The notes under the pieces were generated by a model. That model was not told the DNA's origin and made no database searches. It was given only the letters and a program-made list of their open reading frames with translations. Made by a program: the position numbers and the translations under genes. From assembly GCA_005884575.1 (NCBI GenBank), contig VAWW01000051.1, positions 1 through 32,745 of the forward strand: DNA of 32,745 nt, written 5' to 3'. The DNA is from Actinomycetota bacterium (GTDB lineage: Bacteria > Actinomycetota > Thermoleophilia > Gaiellales > Gaiellaceae). Below, one piece after another: positions 1-7,762 of the stretch (positions within the stretch are counted from its first letter, which is position 1; each line of letters starts with the position of its first letter).

Positions 1-83
1 CCGAGCCGTTCGGCCAGCTTTCTCGCGCCGCCCGCGGAGAGCTCGAGGAGGAGGCGGCGCGTCTCGAGGCATGGCTGCGCTAG
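1..83 (+). CDS. 3' end of an unidentified upstream gene (partial)
   Basis: An open frame enters from the left edge and stops at TAG 81-83. It reads about 26 residues with the ending RLEAWLR and mostly G/C third positions. The alternating acidic and hydrophobic helix resembles C-termini of winged-helix DNA-binding (AlkZ/YcaQ-like) proteins, but this is only an impression. The opposite strand also carries an open, GC3-rich frame starting at ATG 95-93 (MAPTLAQPCLETRR...), so the coding strand is not settled. The nfo start follows within 11 bases. Confidence 0.4.
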   Translation, partial: EPFGQLSRAARGELEEEAARLEAWLR

Positions 84-86
84 CGT
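81..86 (+). promoter_or_regulatory. candidate -10 element of nfo
   Basis: TAGCGT is followed by 7 nt and then the nfo ATG at 94. This spacing would put the transcription start at the start codon, giving a leaderless mRNA. No convincing -35 box is visible. The same layout recurs before other uncoupled genes in the window. Confidence 0.35.
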
Positions 87-93
87 CGGCGCC

Positions 94-942
94 ATGCTGA
101 TCGGAGCGCACGTCTCCTCGTCCGGAGGCATCGACAGCGCGATCGGCCGCGCCGTGGACATGGGCGCCGACTCCGTGCAGGTGTTCACGCAGAGCCCGCG
201 TACGTGGCGGCCGACGAATCACGATCCGGCCGCGTTCGACCGCTTCCGCGAGCGGCGCGACGAGGCCGGGATCGACGGCGTCTTCTGTCATGCGCTCTAC
301 CTCTGCAACCTCGCTGCGCCGAAGGACGACGTCTATGACAAGTCCGTTGCCGCGATGCGCAACACGATGGAGGTCGCGTCCGCGATCGGCGCCGACGGCG
401 TCATCTTCCACGTCGGCTCGCACCTCGGCGCGGGGATGGCGAAGGGACTCGAGCGGGTGCTGCCTGCGATGGAGCAGGTGCTCGAGCTCAGCGACGACGC
501 GACATGGCTGCTCGTCGAGAACTCCGCGGGGGCGGGCGGCACTATCGGCCGCTCGCTCGACGAGCTGACGACGCTCGTCGACCGGCTCGACCATCCGCGG
601 CTCGGCGTCTGCCTCGACTCCTGCCACCTGTACGTCTCCGGCATCGACGTGACCGACCGCGCGACGCTGGACGGACTGCTAGACGATCTCGACTCCGCGA
701 TCGGCTTCGACCGCCTGCGCGCGCTGCACGTCAACGACTCGAAGGCGCCGCTCGGCTCGAACCGCGACCGCCACGAGAACATCGGCGACGGGCTGCTCGG
801 CGAGAATCTCGGCGTCTTCCTCGGGCATCCGCGTCTGCAGGACCTCCCGGCGATGCTCGAGGTCCCGGGCGCCGACGGCCACGGGCCGAACGCGGAGGAG
901 ATCCGCAAGGCGAAAGAGATCCACGCGCGCTGGACGAAGTGA
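94..942 (+). CDS. nfo: Endonuclease IV (AP endonuclease, Nfo)
   Basis: This is deoxyribonuclease IV of the AP endonuclease 2 family. It cuts the backbone 5' to abasic sites in base excision repair, using a trinuclear zinc centre in a TIM barrel. At 282 aa it has the family's usual length. The metal ligands all appear in order: His66, His106 (in FHVGSH), Glu142 (VENSAG), Asp175 and His178 (CLDSCH), His212 (LHVND), Asp225 and His227 (RDRHENIGDG) and Glu256 (LEVPG). The ATG at 94 gives the conserved beginning MLIGAHVSSSGG. There is no Shine-Dalgarno sequence, but a -10-like hexamer lies 7 nt upstream. The stop codon overlaps the start of the next gene, which suggests one transcript. Confidence 0.96.
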   Translation: MLIGAHVSSSGGIDSAIGRAVDMGADSVQVFTQSPRTWRPTNHDPAAFDRFRERRDEAGIDGVFCHALYLCNLAAPKDDVYDKSVAAMRNTMEVASAIGADGVIFHVGSHLGAGMAKGLERVLPAMEQVLELSDDATWLLVENSAGAGGTIGRSLDELTTLVDRLDHPRLGVCLDSCHLYVSGIDVTDRATLDGLLDDLDSAIGFDRLRALHVNDSKAPLGSNRDRHENIGDGLLGENLGVFLGHPRLQDLPAMLEVPGADGHGPNAEEIRKAKEIHARWTK

Positions 943-2150
943 GGTATCGCTGGACGATCCTGGGGATCGGCACGGCGGCGCAGGCTGCGTTCTCGACGGT
1001 TGCGAGCGGCCTGCCCGCGCTCGCGCCGTTTCTGAAATCGCACTACCGGCTGAGCCTCGGCGAGATCGGCGTGGTGCTGGCCGCGGTGGGTATCGGGTCG
1101 CTCGCGACACTGCTTCCGTGGGGACTCGCGGCGGACAGGCTCGGCGAACGGGTCGTGATCGCGGTCGGCCTCGGAGCGGCCGGAGTCGTCCTCGTCGCGA
1201 CCGGCTGGACGGACGGCTACGGGTCGCTGGCCGGCGCGCTCGTCCTCGCCGGGATGCTCGGCTCGAGCGCGAACGCCGCGAGCGGTCGCGCGGTGATGGG
1301 CTGGTTCGCGCCGGAGGAACGGGGCCTCGCGCTCGGGATCCGGCAGACCTCGGTTCCGATCGGCGGTGCGGCTGCCGCCGCAGCCCTGCCGTGGATCGCG
1401 CACGCCGGGGGTACGCGGCTCGCGTTTGCCGTCCTGGGGACCTGCTGCGCGGCCGCGGCTGTCGTCGCCGCCGTCTGGCTGCGTGACCTTCCGGCCGATT
1501 CGCAGGCGTTCGCCTCCACGAGCCCGCTCCGCGACCGAACGATCTGGCTGCTCTCGCTCGGTGCTGCGCTGTACGTAACGGCGCAGCTCGCGGTGCTGAC
1601 CTTCGTGGTTCTCTTCCTCCACGAGGAGCGCGGAATGTCAGCGGGAGCCGCGGCCGCGGTGCTTGCGGTCATTCAGGTGCTCGGGGCCGGCACCCGGATC
1701 GCGGTGGGGCGCTGGTCGGACCGCCGCGGTGAGCGCATGCTCCCGCTGCGGATGCTCGGCGCGGCGCTTGCGGTCGCGATGCTCGTGGCAGCGGCGGTCG
1801 TCGACGCGCCGCTCTGGTTGCTGCTGCCGGCGTTCGGCGCCGCCGGGGTGGCCGGCCTCGCGTGGAACGGACTTTCGTTCACGGCGACCGCCGAGACCGC
1901 CGGGCGTGCCCGGAGCGGCGCAGCGCTCGGCGTCCAGCAGACGGCGCTCGCGGTCTCGACAGCCGTTGTTCCGATCGCGTTCGCGGGGGTCGTGAAGGCG
2001 GGCTCGTGGGGGCTCGCGTTCGCAGTCGCGGCGGTCGGGCCGATCGTGGGGTTGATCGTTCTCCGGCGCGTGCCGGAGATCAGGCCTGCGTCTCGTCCGT
2101 CAGACGCGCGATCACGCGAAACGTCGGCGATCCCGCCGGCAGCTCGTTGA
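939..2150 (+). CDS. MFS transporter
   Basis: A 403-aa polytopic membrane protein of the major facilitator superfamily, with about 12 hydrophobic segments. The loop after the second helix carries the MFS motif A pattern (GLAADRLGERVVI). A matching half-motif, GRWSDRRGERM, lies in the second half, which fits the duplicated six-helix architecture. The substrate cannot be told from sequence; the arrangement resembles CynX/NarK-like permeases. The frame is open far upstream inside nfo, but the start is best placed at GTG 939, which overlaps the nfo stop in a GTGA arrangement and yields MRYRWTILGIG leading into the first helix. The 3' end overlaps the convergent cysteine-rich gene by 71 bases, so the last 20 or so residues are a non-membrane tail. 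Confidence 0.88.
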   Translation: MRYRWTILGIGTAAQAAFSTVASGLPALAPFLKSHYRLSLGEIGVVLAAVGIGSLATLLPWGLAADRLGERVVIAVGLGAAGVVLVATGWTDGYGSLAGALVLAGMLGSSANAASGRAVMGWFAPEERGLALGIRQTSVPIGGAAAAAALPWIAHAGGTRLAFAVLGTCCAAAAVVAAVWLRDLPADSQAFASTSPLRDRTIWLLSLGAALYVTAQLAVLTFVVLFLHEERGMSAGAAAAVLAVIQVLGAGTRIAVGRWSDRRGERMLPLRMLGAALAVAMLVAAAVVDAPLWLLLPAFGAAGVAGLAWNGLSFTATAETAGRARSGAALGVQQTALAVSTAVVPIAFAGVVKAGSWGLAFAVAAVGPIVGLIVLRRVPEIRPASRPSDARSRETSAIPPAAR

Positions 2151-2508
2151 ACTCGGGGTTGACGCACCCGAGCTCGCCGCCACGGTGTTCGTAGCAGGGC
2201 TCGACCTCGGCGCGGCACATCGGCAAGGGCTTCCGGAACGCCTTGACGGCGCCGAAGCCGTCCCGCCGGCCCTGGGCCGCCCGCAGCATCGCGAGGTCGA
2301 TCTCGACCCAGAAGACCTTCTGCATGCAACCCATGTAGGTGTGCCCGTGCTCCTCGTAGGCGTAGACGAACGGGCATGCCCGCTCCAGGCAGGCGGACGG
2401 GTAGACGACCTTGTCGCAGTGGACCTCGCAGCGGCGGCATTCGACCTCGTCCTGCGGGTGCAGGGGAAGGTCGCTGAGCGCGTCAGACCGCTGAGGCGCG
2501 ATGTCCAT
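2080..2508 (-). CDS. Cysteine-rich conserved-looking protein of unknown function
   Basis: A 142-aa soluble protein that I do not recognise. It has nine cysteines, in the pattern C24-x2-C27-x3-C31-x8-C40-x4-C45, then C61, C98, C105 and C115. Several His and acidic residues lie between them (YEEHGHTYMGC). The first five cysteines look like a metal or Fe-S cluster site. The central part (QKVFWVEIDLAMLRAAQ) is a typical folded core. The frame stays open up to an ATG at 2604 inside the HAD gene, but codons between 2509 and 2604 lose the G/C third-base bias, so ATG 2508 is preferred. A CACAAT hexamer ends 7 nt before that ATG. Function unknown. Confidence 0.7.
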   Translation of the reverse strand: MDIAPQRSDALSDLPLHPQDEVECRRCEVHCDKVVYPSACLERACPFVYAYEEHGHTYMGCMQKVFWVEIDLAMLRAAQGRRDGFGAVKAFRKPLPMCRAEVEPCYEHRGGELGCVNPEFNELPAGSPTFRVIARLTDETQA

Positions 2509-2566
2509 TGGATGGAATTGTGGGGGCCGGTCGCAGGCGCCGCAAGACTTGACAAATGCGCGGTTT

Positions 2567-3283
2567 TCATGTTGCGGAAACCCGCGCCGCGATGTTGAGG
2601 ACATCCATTTGCGTGAAGGCCTGGTAGTCGGGCTGCGGGGCGCCGGGGTACGCGTCCGCGTGGAACCAGAGGGCCTGCACCGTCGTCATCCCGAGCGCGC
2701 CGGCTCCGGCGACGTCGTTCGCGAGGCTGTCGCCGACGAACAGCGTCCGCTTCGGATCGACGCCGCCGAGCAGCTCGAGCGCCCGGTCGAAGATCGCGCG
2801 GTGCGGCTTGCGCCAGCCGACCTCCGACGAGAAGACCGCCGCGTCGAGCCGCTCCGCGATTCCCTCCCGCTCGAGGTCGCGGTGCATCAACCACGGCGGG
2901 TCGATCGCGTTGGAGACGAGGCCGAGCCTGAGCCCGCGGTCGCGCAGAGCCTCGAGCAGCGCGTGCGTCGTCCCGGCGACGAACCGCGCCGGCGCCCATG
3001 CGCCGTGCTCCGCGTCGAGGAACCGGTTGAGCTCGTCGTCCGAGATCGCGATGCCGACGTCGCCGAGGACCTGCCTGACGAGCCCGGGGTACTCGACTTC
3101 CTCGAGCACGCCGGGCGCCTCGAGCAGCGGCAGGTACGCCTCGCGGAAGCGGGCGGTCAGCTCGGGGAGCGGCTCGCGTCCGATCGCCGCGAGCCCGGCG
3201 CCGTGACCCGCGTCGACGAGCGCGTCGTCCCAGCTCCACCGCATCAGCGTGTCGCCCAAGTCGAAGAGGACCGCGTCCAGCAC
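2567..3283 (-). CDS. HAD-superfamily hydrolase
   Basis: A 238-aa haloacid dehalogenase-type phosphatase. Motif I is LFDLGDTL with the nucleophile Asp8. The usual second Asp is replaced by Gly (DLGDT variant), as in several HAD subgroups. Motif II is VSN around Ser124, motif III is Lys159 in GWRKP, and motif IV is VGDSLAND (Asp185, Asp190). The region between motifs I and II is helical, as in subfamily I (cap type 1) enzymes. Substrate unknown; most relatives are small phosphate-ester hydrolases. The GTG start is 20 bp from the divergent exchanger gene, and both seem to share an overlapping -10 element. The cysteine-rich gene lies downstream on the same strand. Confidence 0.88.
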   Translation of the reverse strand: MLDAVLFDLGDTLMRWSWDDALVDAGHGAGLAAIGREPLPELTARFREAYLPLLEAPGVLEEVEYPGLVRQVLGDVGIAISDDELNRFLDAEHGAWAPARFVAGTTHALLEALRDRGLRLGLVSNAIDPPWLMHRDLEREGIAERLDAAVFSSEVGWRKPHRAIFDRALELLGGVDPKRTLFVGDSLANDVAGAGALGMTTVQALWFHADAYPGAPQPDYQAFTQMDVLNIAARVSAT

Positions 3284-3290
3284 GCATCGT

Positions 3291-3297
3291 TAGGGTA
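3291..3297. promoter_or_regulatory. overlapping divergent -10 elements (cax / HAD gene)
   Basis: The heptamer TAGGGTA reads TAGGGT on the plus strand, 7 nt before the exchanger GTG. It reads TACCCT on the minus strand, 8 nt before the HAD GTG. Both genes could therefore be transcribed as leaderless mRNAs from one symmetric element in a 20-bp gap. No clear -35 boxes are seen. Confidence 0.4.
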
Positions 3298-3303
3298 CTT
3301 CCA

Positions 3304-4350
3304 GTGGCCCGGAAGCTCCTCTGGGCGTCGCTCGCCCTGGCGCCCGCCACGATTCTCATCGACCTGCTCGCACATCCGGTCAAGGTCGCGCTCTTCGTGC
3401 TCGCGGCCGCCTCGCTGGTCCCGCTCGCGTGGTTGATCGGGGAGTCGACCGAGCACGCCGCCGAGCACACAGGCCCCGGAATCGGCGGCTTCCTGAACGC
3501 GAGCTTCGGCAACGCGCCGGAGCTGATCATCGCGCTCTTCGCGATCGCCGACGGCCTGCCGAACGTCGTGCGCGGCTCGCTCGCGGGCTCGATCGTCTCG
3601 AACCTCCTCCTCGTGCTCGGCGTCGCGATCGTCTTCGGCGGCGACGTCGTCCGCCTCGACCGGCACTCGCTCATGCTCCAGCTCGGTCTCGTCGCGACGG
3701 CGGTGGTGCTGTTCCTGATCCCGTCCGTCCCGGGCTTCCACGGGGATGCCGACCGGCACACGCTCGTCGTCCTCTCGATTCCCGTTGCGGTCGTGCTCCT
3801 GCTGCTCTACGTCGGCATCACGGTGCGGAACCTGCGGCAGCACCGCCGCGCGCACCGTGCGGACGAGTCCGAGGCCGGGATGGGCTGGACCCTGCGCACG
3901 TCGCTCGGGGTGCTTGCGGTCGCGACCGGGGTGACCGCCGTGATCAGCGAGATCCTCGTCCACTCGCTCGACGCGTTCGCGAAGGCGGCCGGCCTGTCGC
4001 AGTTCTTCATCGCTGCAGTGATCGTCGCGATCGTCGGCAACGCTGCGGAGCACGGCGGCGCCGTCGTGATCGCGCACCGCGGAAAGATGAAGCTCGCGAC
4101 GGAGATCGCCGTCTCGTCGAGCGCCCAGGTCGGGCTCTTCGTCGTCCCGGCCGTGATGCTTCTCTCGCTCTTCTTCCCGCACGCCCTGCCGCTGAGCTTC
4201 CGGCCGGTCGAGCTCGGCGCGATGGCCGGCGCGACGGCGCTCGTCGCAATCGTGCTCTGGGACGCACGCTCGAAGCGCTGGGAGGGCTACCTCCTCGTCG
4301 GCGCATACGCGCTCGCGGCGGCAGGGTTCTTCGCCGCCGGGGACCGCTGA
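3304..4350 (+). CDS. cax: Calcium/proton exchanger (CAX family)
   Basis: A 348-aa integral membrane antiporter that exports Ca2+ in exchange for protons. It has about 11 hydrophobic segments and the two internally repeated signature regions of the Ca2+:cation antiporter superfamily. The c-1 region contains GNAPEL at residues 69-74 after the acidic stretch GESTEHAAEH. The c-2 region contains VGNAAEHGG around 244-252. Glu73 and Glu249 lie at the positions known to bind the ion in this family. A central hydrophilic loop (RQHRRAHRADESEAG) separates the two halves. The start is GTG 3304 with no Shine-Dalgarno sequence and a -10-like hexamer just upstream. It is followed by an ABC transporter on the same strand after a gap of about 75 bases. 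Confidence 0.93.
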   Translation: MARKLLWASLALAPATILIDLLAHPVKVALFVLAAASLVPLAWLIGESTEHAAEHTGPGIGGFLNASFGNAPELIIALFAIADGLPNVVRGSLAGSIVSNLLLVLGVAIVFGGDVVRLDRHSLMLQLGLVATAVVLFLIPSVPGFHGDADRHTLVVLSIPVAVVLLLLYVGITVRNLRQHRRAHRADESEAGMGWTLRTSLGVLAVATGVTAVISEILVHSLDAFAKAAGLSQFFIAAVIVAIVGNAAEHGGAVVIAHRGKMKLATEIAVSSSAQVGLFVVPAVMLLSLFFPHALPLSFRPVELGAMAGATALVAIVLWDARSKRWEGYLLVGAYALAAAGFFAAGDR

Positions 4351-4426
4351 GGGTGCGGTTAGCCGTACATGTGTCAGGGTGGAGACCCGCCTTGCTGCCG
4401 CGGGGGCGCGTAGGCAGACTGGCGCC

Positions 4427-5194
4427 GTGGTCGAGACCGAACAGGTCCAGCCGGTGACCGGCGCGGAGCCCGCGGTCCGCGCGCGTGACGTGACGCGCCG
4501 CTACGGGGAGGGCGAGACCGCGGTCGATGCGCTCCGCGGCGTGTCGCTCGACGTCCAGAGCGGCAAGCTGACCGCCGTGATGGGCCCGTCGGGCTCCGGC
4601 AAGTCGACGCTGATGCACATCCTCGCCGGCCTCGACAAGCCGACCGCCGGCAGCGTCGAGATCGGCGACACCGAGATCACGACCCTGGGCGACAACGAGC
4701 TGACGAAGCTCCGCCGTGAGCACATCGGCTTCGTCTTCCAGTTCTTCAACCTGCTGCCGATGCTGACCGCGGAGGAGAACATCGTCCTGCCGCTGACGAT
4801 CGCGGGCGAGAAGCCGGACAACGCGTTTCTGTCGGAATTGCTCGCGCGGACCGGACTCACGGATCGCCGCACCCACAGGCCCGCAGAGCTTTCGGGGGGC
4901 CAGCAACAGCGCGTCGCGATCGCGCGCGCCCTCGTCTCGAGACCGACGATCGTCTTCGCCGACGAGCCGACCGGCAACCTCGACTCGAAGACCAGCGGGG
5001 AGATCCTCGACCTGATGCGCAACTCGGTCGACACGTACGGCCAGACGACCGTGATGGTCACGCACGAGGCGCGGGCGGCGGCGATCGCGGACCGGATCCT
5101 CTTCCTCGCCGACGGCCTGATCGTGCGCGAGCTCGGCGCGAACGCGGAGGCGGGAGACGTTCTCGCCGTGATGAACGAGCTCGGCGCCAACTAG
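4427..5194 (+). CDS. ABC transporter ATP-binding protein (MacB/LolD type)
   Basis: A 255-aa ATPase of the MacB/LolD/FtsE-like group that powers the permease encoded next to it. All motifs are intact: Walker A GPSGSGKST (residues 53-61), the Q-loop FVFQFFN, signature LSGGQQQR (155-162), Walker B IVFADEPTGNLD with catalytic Glu180, and the H-loop His in MVTHE. The EENIVLPL segment after the Q-loop is typical of this group. The frame is open back to GTG 4379, but the first 16 residues that start would add are poor in sequence character. GTG 4427 is therefore preferred; the upstream start remains possible. The stop is 6 bases before the permease ATG, so the two are one operon. Confidence 0.92.
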   Translation: MVETEQVQPVTGAEPAVRARDVTRRYGEGETAVDALRGVSLDVQSGKLTAVMGPSGSGKSTLMHILAGLDKPTAGSVEIGDTEITTLGDNELTKLRREHIGFVFQFFNLLPMLTAEENIVLPLTIAGEKPDNAFLSELLARTGLTDRRTHRPAELSGGQQQRVAIARALVSRPTIVFADEPTGNLDSKTSGEILDLMRNSVDTYGQTTVMVTHEARAAAIADRILFLADGLIVRELGANAEAGDVLAVMNELGAN

Positions 5195-5200
5195 CGCGGC

Positions 5201-7762
5201 ATGCTGGCCGTCGCGCTGAAGGGACTCGCCGGGCGCAAGCTCCGGTCCGTGCTCACCGCGTTCGCGATCGTGCTCGGCGTCGCGATGGTCAGCGGCACCT
5301 TCGTCCTCACGGACACGATCCAGCGCGGCTTCGACACGATCTTCACGCAGTCGCTGAAGAACGCGGACGCCGTCGTCACGGGACACCAGGCGTTCGGTTC
5401 GAGCGGCGGGCAGCCGGTGCTCTCGCCCTCCGTGCCGGCGAGCGTGCTCGCGAAGGTGCGCGCGGCGCCCGACGTCGAACAGGCGGCGCCGTCGATCTCC
5501 GACGAGGCGCAGCTGATCGATCACGACGGGAAGGCGATCGTCAACGGCGGTGCGCCGAACATCGCGACCGGCATCGATCCGAGCCTCACGCGCTTCAACC
5601 CGCTGACGCTCGTCGCCGGACACTGGCCGCACGGCGCGGACGAGGTCGTGATCGACACCGGAACAGCGAGGAAGCACCACTTCCAGGTCGGCGACACGAT
5701 CGGCGTCGCGGCGCGAGGTCCGATCCAGAAGTTCCGCGTCGCCGGCCTCGCCAAGTTCTCGGGCGTCTCCTTCGGCGGCGCGACGCTCGCGATCTTCGAC
5801 ATTCCGACGGCGCAGAAGCTGTTCCACAAGGAGGGCCGGTACGACCGGATCGACGTCGCGGCCAAGCCCCTGACGCCCGCCGACAAGCTCGTGCGCGAGC
5901 TGCGCTCAGTGTTGCCGCCGACCGTCGATGTGCGCACCACGTCGGAGCAGGTGAAGGTCGACTCCTCGGACACGAATACCTTCCTGAACATCTTCAGGTA
6001 CATCCTGCTCGTCTTCGGCGGGGTCGCGCTCTTCGTCGGCTCGTTCGTGATCGCGAACACGCTCTCGATCACGATCGCGCAGCGGACGCGCGAGTTCGCG
6101 ACGCTGCGGACAATCGGGGCGTCGCGCAGGCAGGTGCTCGGCGCCGTGATCGTCGAGGCGCTGGTTGTCGGCACGCTTGCGTCGCTCATCGGTCTCTTCG
6201 CGGGCTTCGGGCTGGCACGGCTGCTCGACAGCCTGCTCGTGTCGTTCGGGATCGACCTGCCGAAGGCCGGGCTCGTCTACGCGACGAGGACGTTCGTCGT
6301 CGCGCTCGTCGTCGGGATCGGTGTCGCGCTGCTCGCGAGCCTCCGGCCCGCGTTCCGGGCGACCCGCGTGCCGCCGATCGCCGCCGTCCGCGAGGGCGCA
6401 GAGCTGCCGCCCGGCCGGTTCGCCTGGCTGAAGCCGTACCTCTCGCTCGCCGCCGCGGCGCTCGGGATCGCGCTCCTCGCGTTCGCGCTCTTCAAGAGCG
6501 GGCTCGGGACCGCGAGAGTGCTGACCCTGCTCGGCGTCGGCGTCCTGCTCCTCTTCGCCGGCGTCGCAGGGTTCTCGTCGCGCCTCGTGCGACCGCTCGC
6601 GCGCGTACTCGGCTGGCCCGCGGAGCGCCTGGGCGGCGCGCCCGGGCGGCTGGCCCGAAGCAACGCCGAGCGGAACCCGGTTCGGACGGCTTCGACGGCC
6701 GCGGCGCTGATGATCGGCGTGGCGCTCGTCGTCTTCCTCGCGGTTCTGGCTGCTGGGATGCGCACGACCTTCCGCTCGGCGGTCAACGACGTCTTCCACG
6801 CCGACTACGCGATCACCGCGCAGAACAACTTCTCGCCGATCTATCCGTCCGTCGGGCGCGCGGCCACCCACGTGCCGGGCGTCACGGTCGCGTCGAGCAT
6901 TCGCGGCGATCTGGGCCGCGCCTTCGGCTCGACGTTGCAGGTCAGCGCCGTCGAGCCGAACGTCGGCCGCGTGATGACGCAGCGCTGGGAAGCGGGCTCG
7001 CCGGCCGCCCTCTCGCACCTGGACGGCAACGGCGCAATCGTCAGCCACTCGTTCGCCGACAAGCACCATCTGAAGCTCGGGTCCCACTTCAAGCTGCTGA
7101 CGACCTCCGGCCGAGAGCTCGACCTCGTCGTCCGCGCGATCTTCCGGCCCCTGCACGACACGCCCGCCACGCTCCTCGGCTCCGTCACGATCTCGACGTC
7201 GACGTTCGACCGCACGTTCGTCCAGCCGAAGAACCTCTACACGCTTGTCGACACGCGCGGCGGCGCGTCGGACGCGAACGCAAGGCGCCTCGAGCAGGTG
7301 CTGAAGGCGTTCCCGAACGCGAAGCTGCAGACGAAGAAGCAATTCGTCGACAACCAGCTGAGCGGGATCAACACGCTGCTCGGGCTGCTCCTCGTCCTGC
7401 TGGCGCTCTCGATCGTCGTCAGCATCGTCGGGATCGTGAACACCCTCGTGCTGACGGTGTACGAGCGCACGCGCGAGCTCGGCATGTTGCGCGCCGTCGG
7501 CATGACGCGGCGCCAGGTGCGCCGGATGATCCGCTACGAGAGCGTCGTCACCGCGCTGATCGGCGCGACGCTCGGCATCGTGCTGGGTCTCGGCCTCGCG
7601 GCCCTCGTCACCTCACGGATCTCGTTCCTGACGTACGCCGTGCCGACGGCACAGATCGTCGGCTTCGTGGTCGCCGCGATTCTCGTCGGAATCCTGGCGG
7701 CGATCCTGCCTGCCCGGCGCGCCTCGAGGCTGAACGTTCTGGAAGCACTGCAGTACGAGTAG
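5201..7762 (+). CDS. ABC transporter permease, FtsX/MacB family with two FtsX domains
   Basis: An 853-aa membrane protein with the long two-module layout common in actinobacteria. It has an N-terminal transmembrane helix (about residues 17-37), an extracytoplasmic MacB-like core domain (about 38-265), an FtsX domain with three helices (about 265-390), two further helices near 410-460, a second extracytoplasmic domain (about 510-730) and a second FtsX domain (about 730-850). The conserved cytoplasmic loops TREFATLRTIGASRRQV and TRELGMLRAVGMTRRQV follow equivalent helices in each half, showing the duplication. The protein ends NVLEALQYE, a common FtsX-family ending. It probably works with the upstream ATPase in export or envelope mechanotransmission; the substrate is unknown. 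Its TAG stop directly abuts the stop of the convergent hydrolase gene. Confidence 0.92.
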   Translation: MLAVALKGLAGRKLRSVLTAFAIVLGVAMVSGTFVLTDTIQRGFDTIFTQSLKNADAVVTGHQAFGSSGGQPVLSPSVPASVLAKVRAAPDVEQAAPSISDEAQLIDHDGKAIVNGGAPNIATGIDPSLTRFNPLTLVAGHWPHGADEVVIDTGTARKHHFQVGDTIGVAARGPIQKFRVAGLAKFSGVSFGGATLAIFDIPTAQKLFHKEGRYDRIDVAAKPLTPADKLVRELRSVLPPTVDVRTTSEQVKVDSSDTNTFLNIFRYILLVFGGVALFVGSFVIANTLSITIAQRTREFATLRTIGASRRQVLGAVIVEALVVGTLASLIGLFAGFGLARLLDSLLVSFGIDLPKAGLVYATRTFVVALVVGIGVALLASLRPAFRATRVPPIAAVREGAELPPGRFAWLKPYLSLAAAALGIALLAFALFKSGLGTARVLTLLGVGVLLLFAGVAGFSSRLVRPLARVLGWPAERLGGAPGRLARSNAERNPVRTASTAAALMIGVALVVFLAVLAAGMRTTFRSAVNDVFHADYAITAQNNFSPIYPSVGRAATHVPGVTVASSIRGDLGRAFGSTLQVSAVEPNVGRVMTQRWEAGSPAALSHLDGNGAIVSHSFADKHHLKLGSHFKLLTTSGRELDLVVRAIFRPLHDTPATLLGSVTISTSTFDRTFVQPKNLYTLVDTRGGASDANARRLEQVLKAFPNAKLQTKKQFVDNQLSGINTLLGLLLVLLALSIVVSIVGIVNTLVLTVYERTRELGMLRAVGMTRRQVRRMIRYESVVTALIGATLGIVLGLGLAALVTSRISFLTYAVPTAQIVGFVVAAILVGILAAILPARRASRLNVLEALQYE

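Noticed and set aside
504..938. Long plus-strand frame upstream of the MFS transporter, which could extend it by 145 residues
   Set aside because: It lies over nfo in another frame, is Arg/Ala/Pro-rich without membrane character, and GTG 939 gives a normal MFS start.
333..1622. Minus-strand open frame of about 430 codons over nfo and the MFS gene
   Set aside because: Low-complexity Arg/Ser-rich translation typical of antisense frames in GC-rich DNA; both opposite-strand genes are clear.
2509..2604. Longer start of the cysteine-rich protein, adding a CGAC pair
   Set aside because: Third-base G/C bias is lost in this stretch and it would overlap the HAD gene by 38 bases; possible but less likely than ATG 2508.
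3244..4182. Minus-strand frame opposite the Ca2+/H+ exchanger
   Set aside because: Highly charged Glu/Arg-rich antisense product with no family resemblance, while the plus-strand exchanger has all its motifs.
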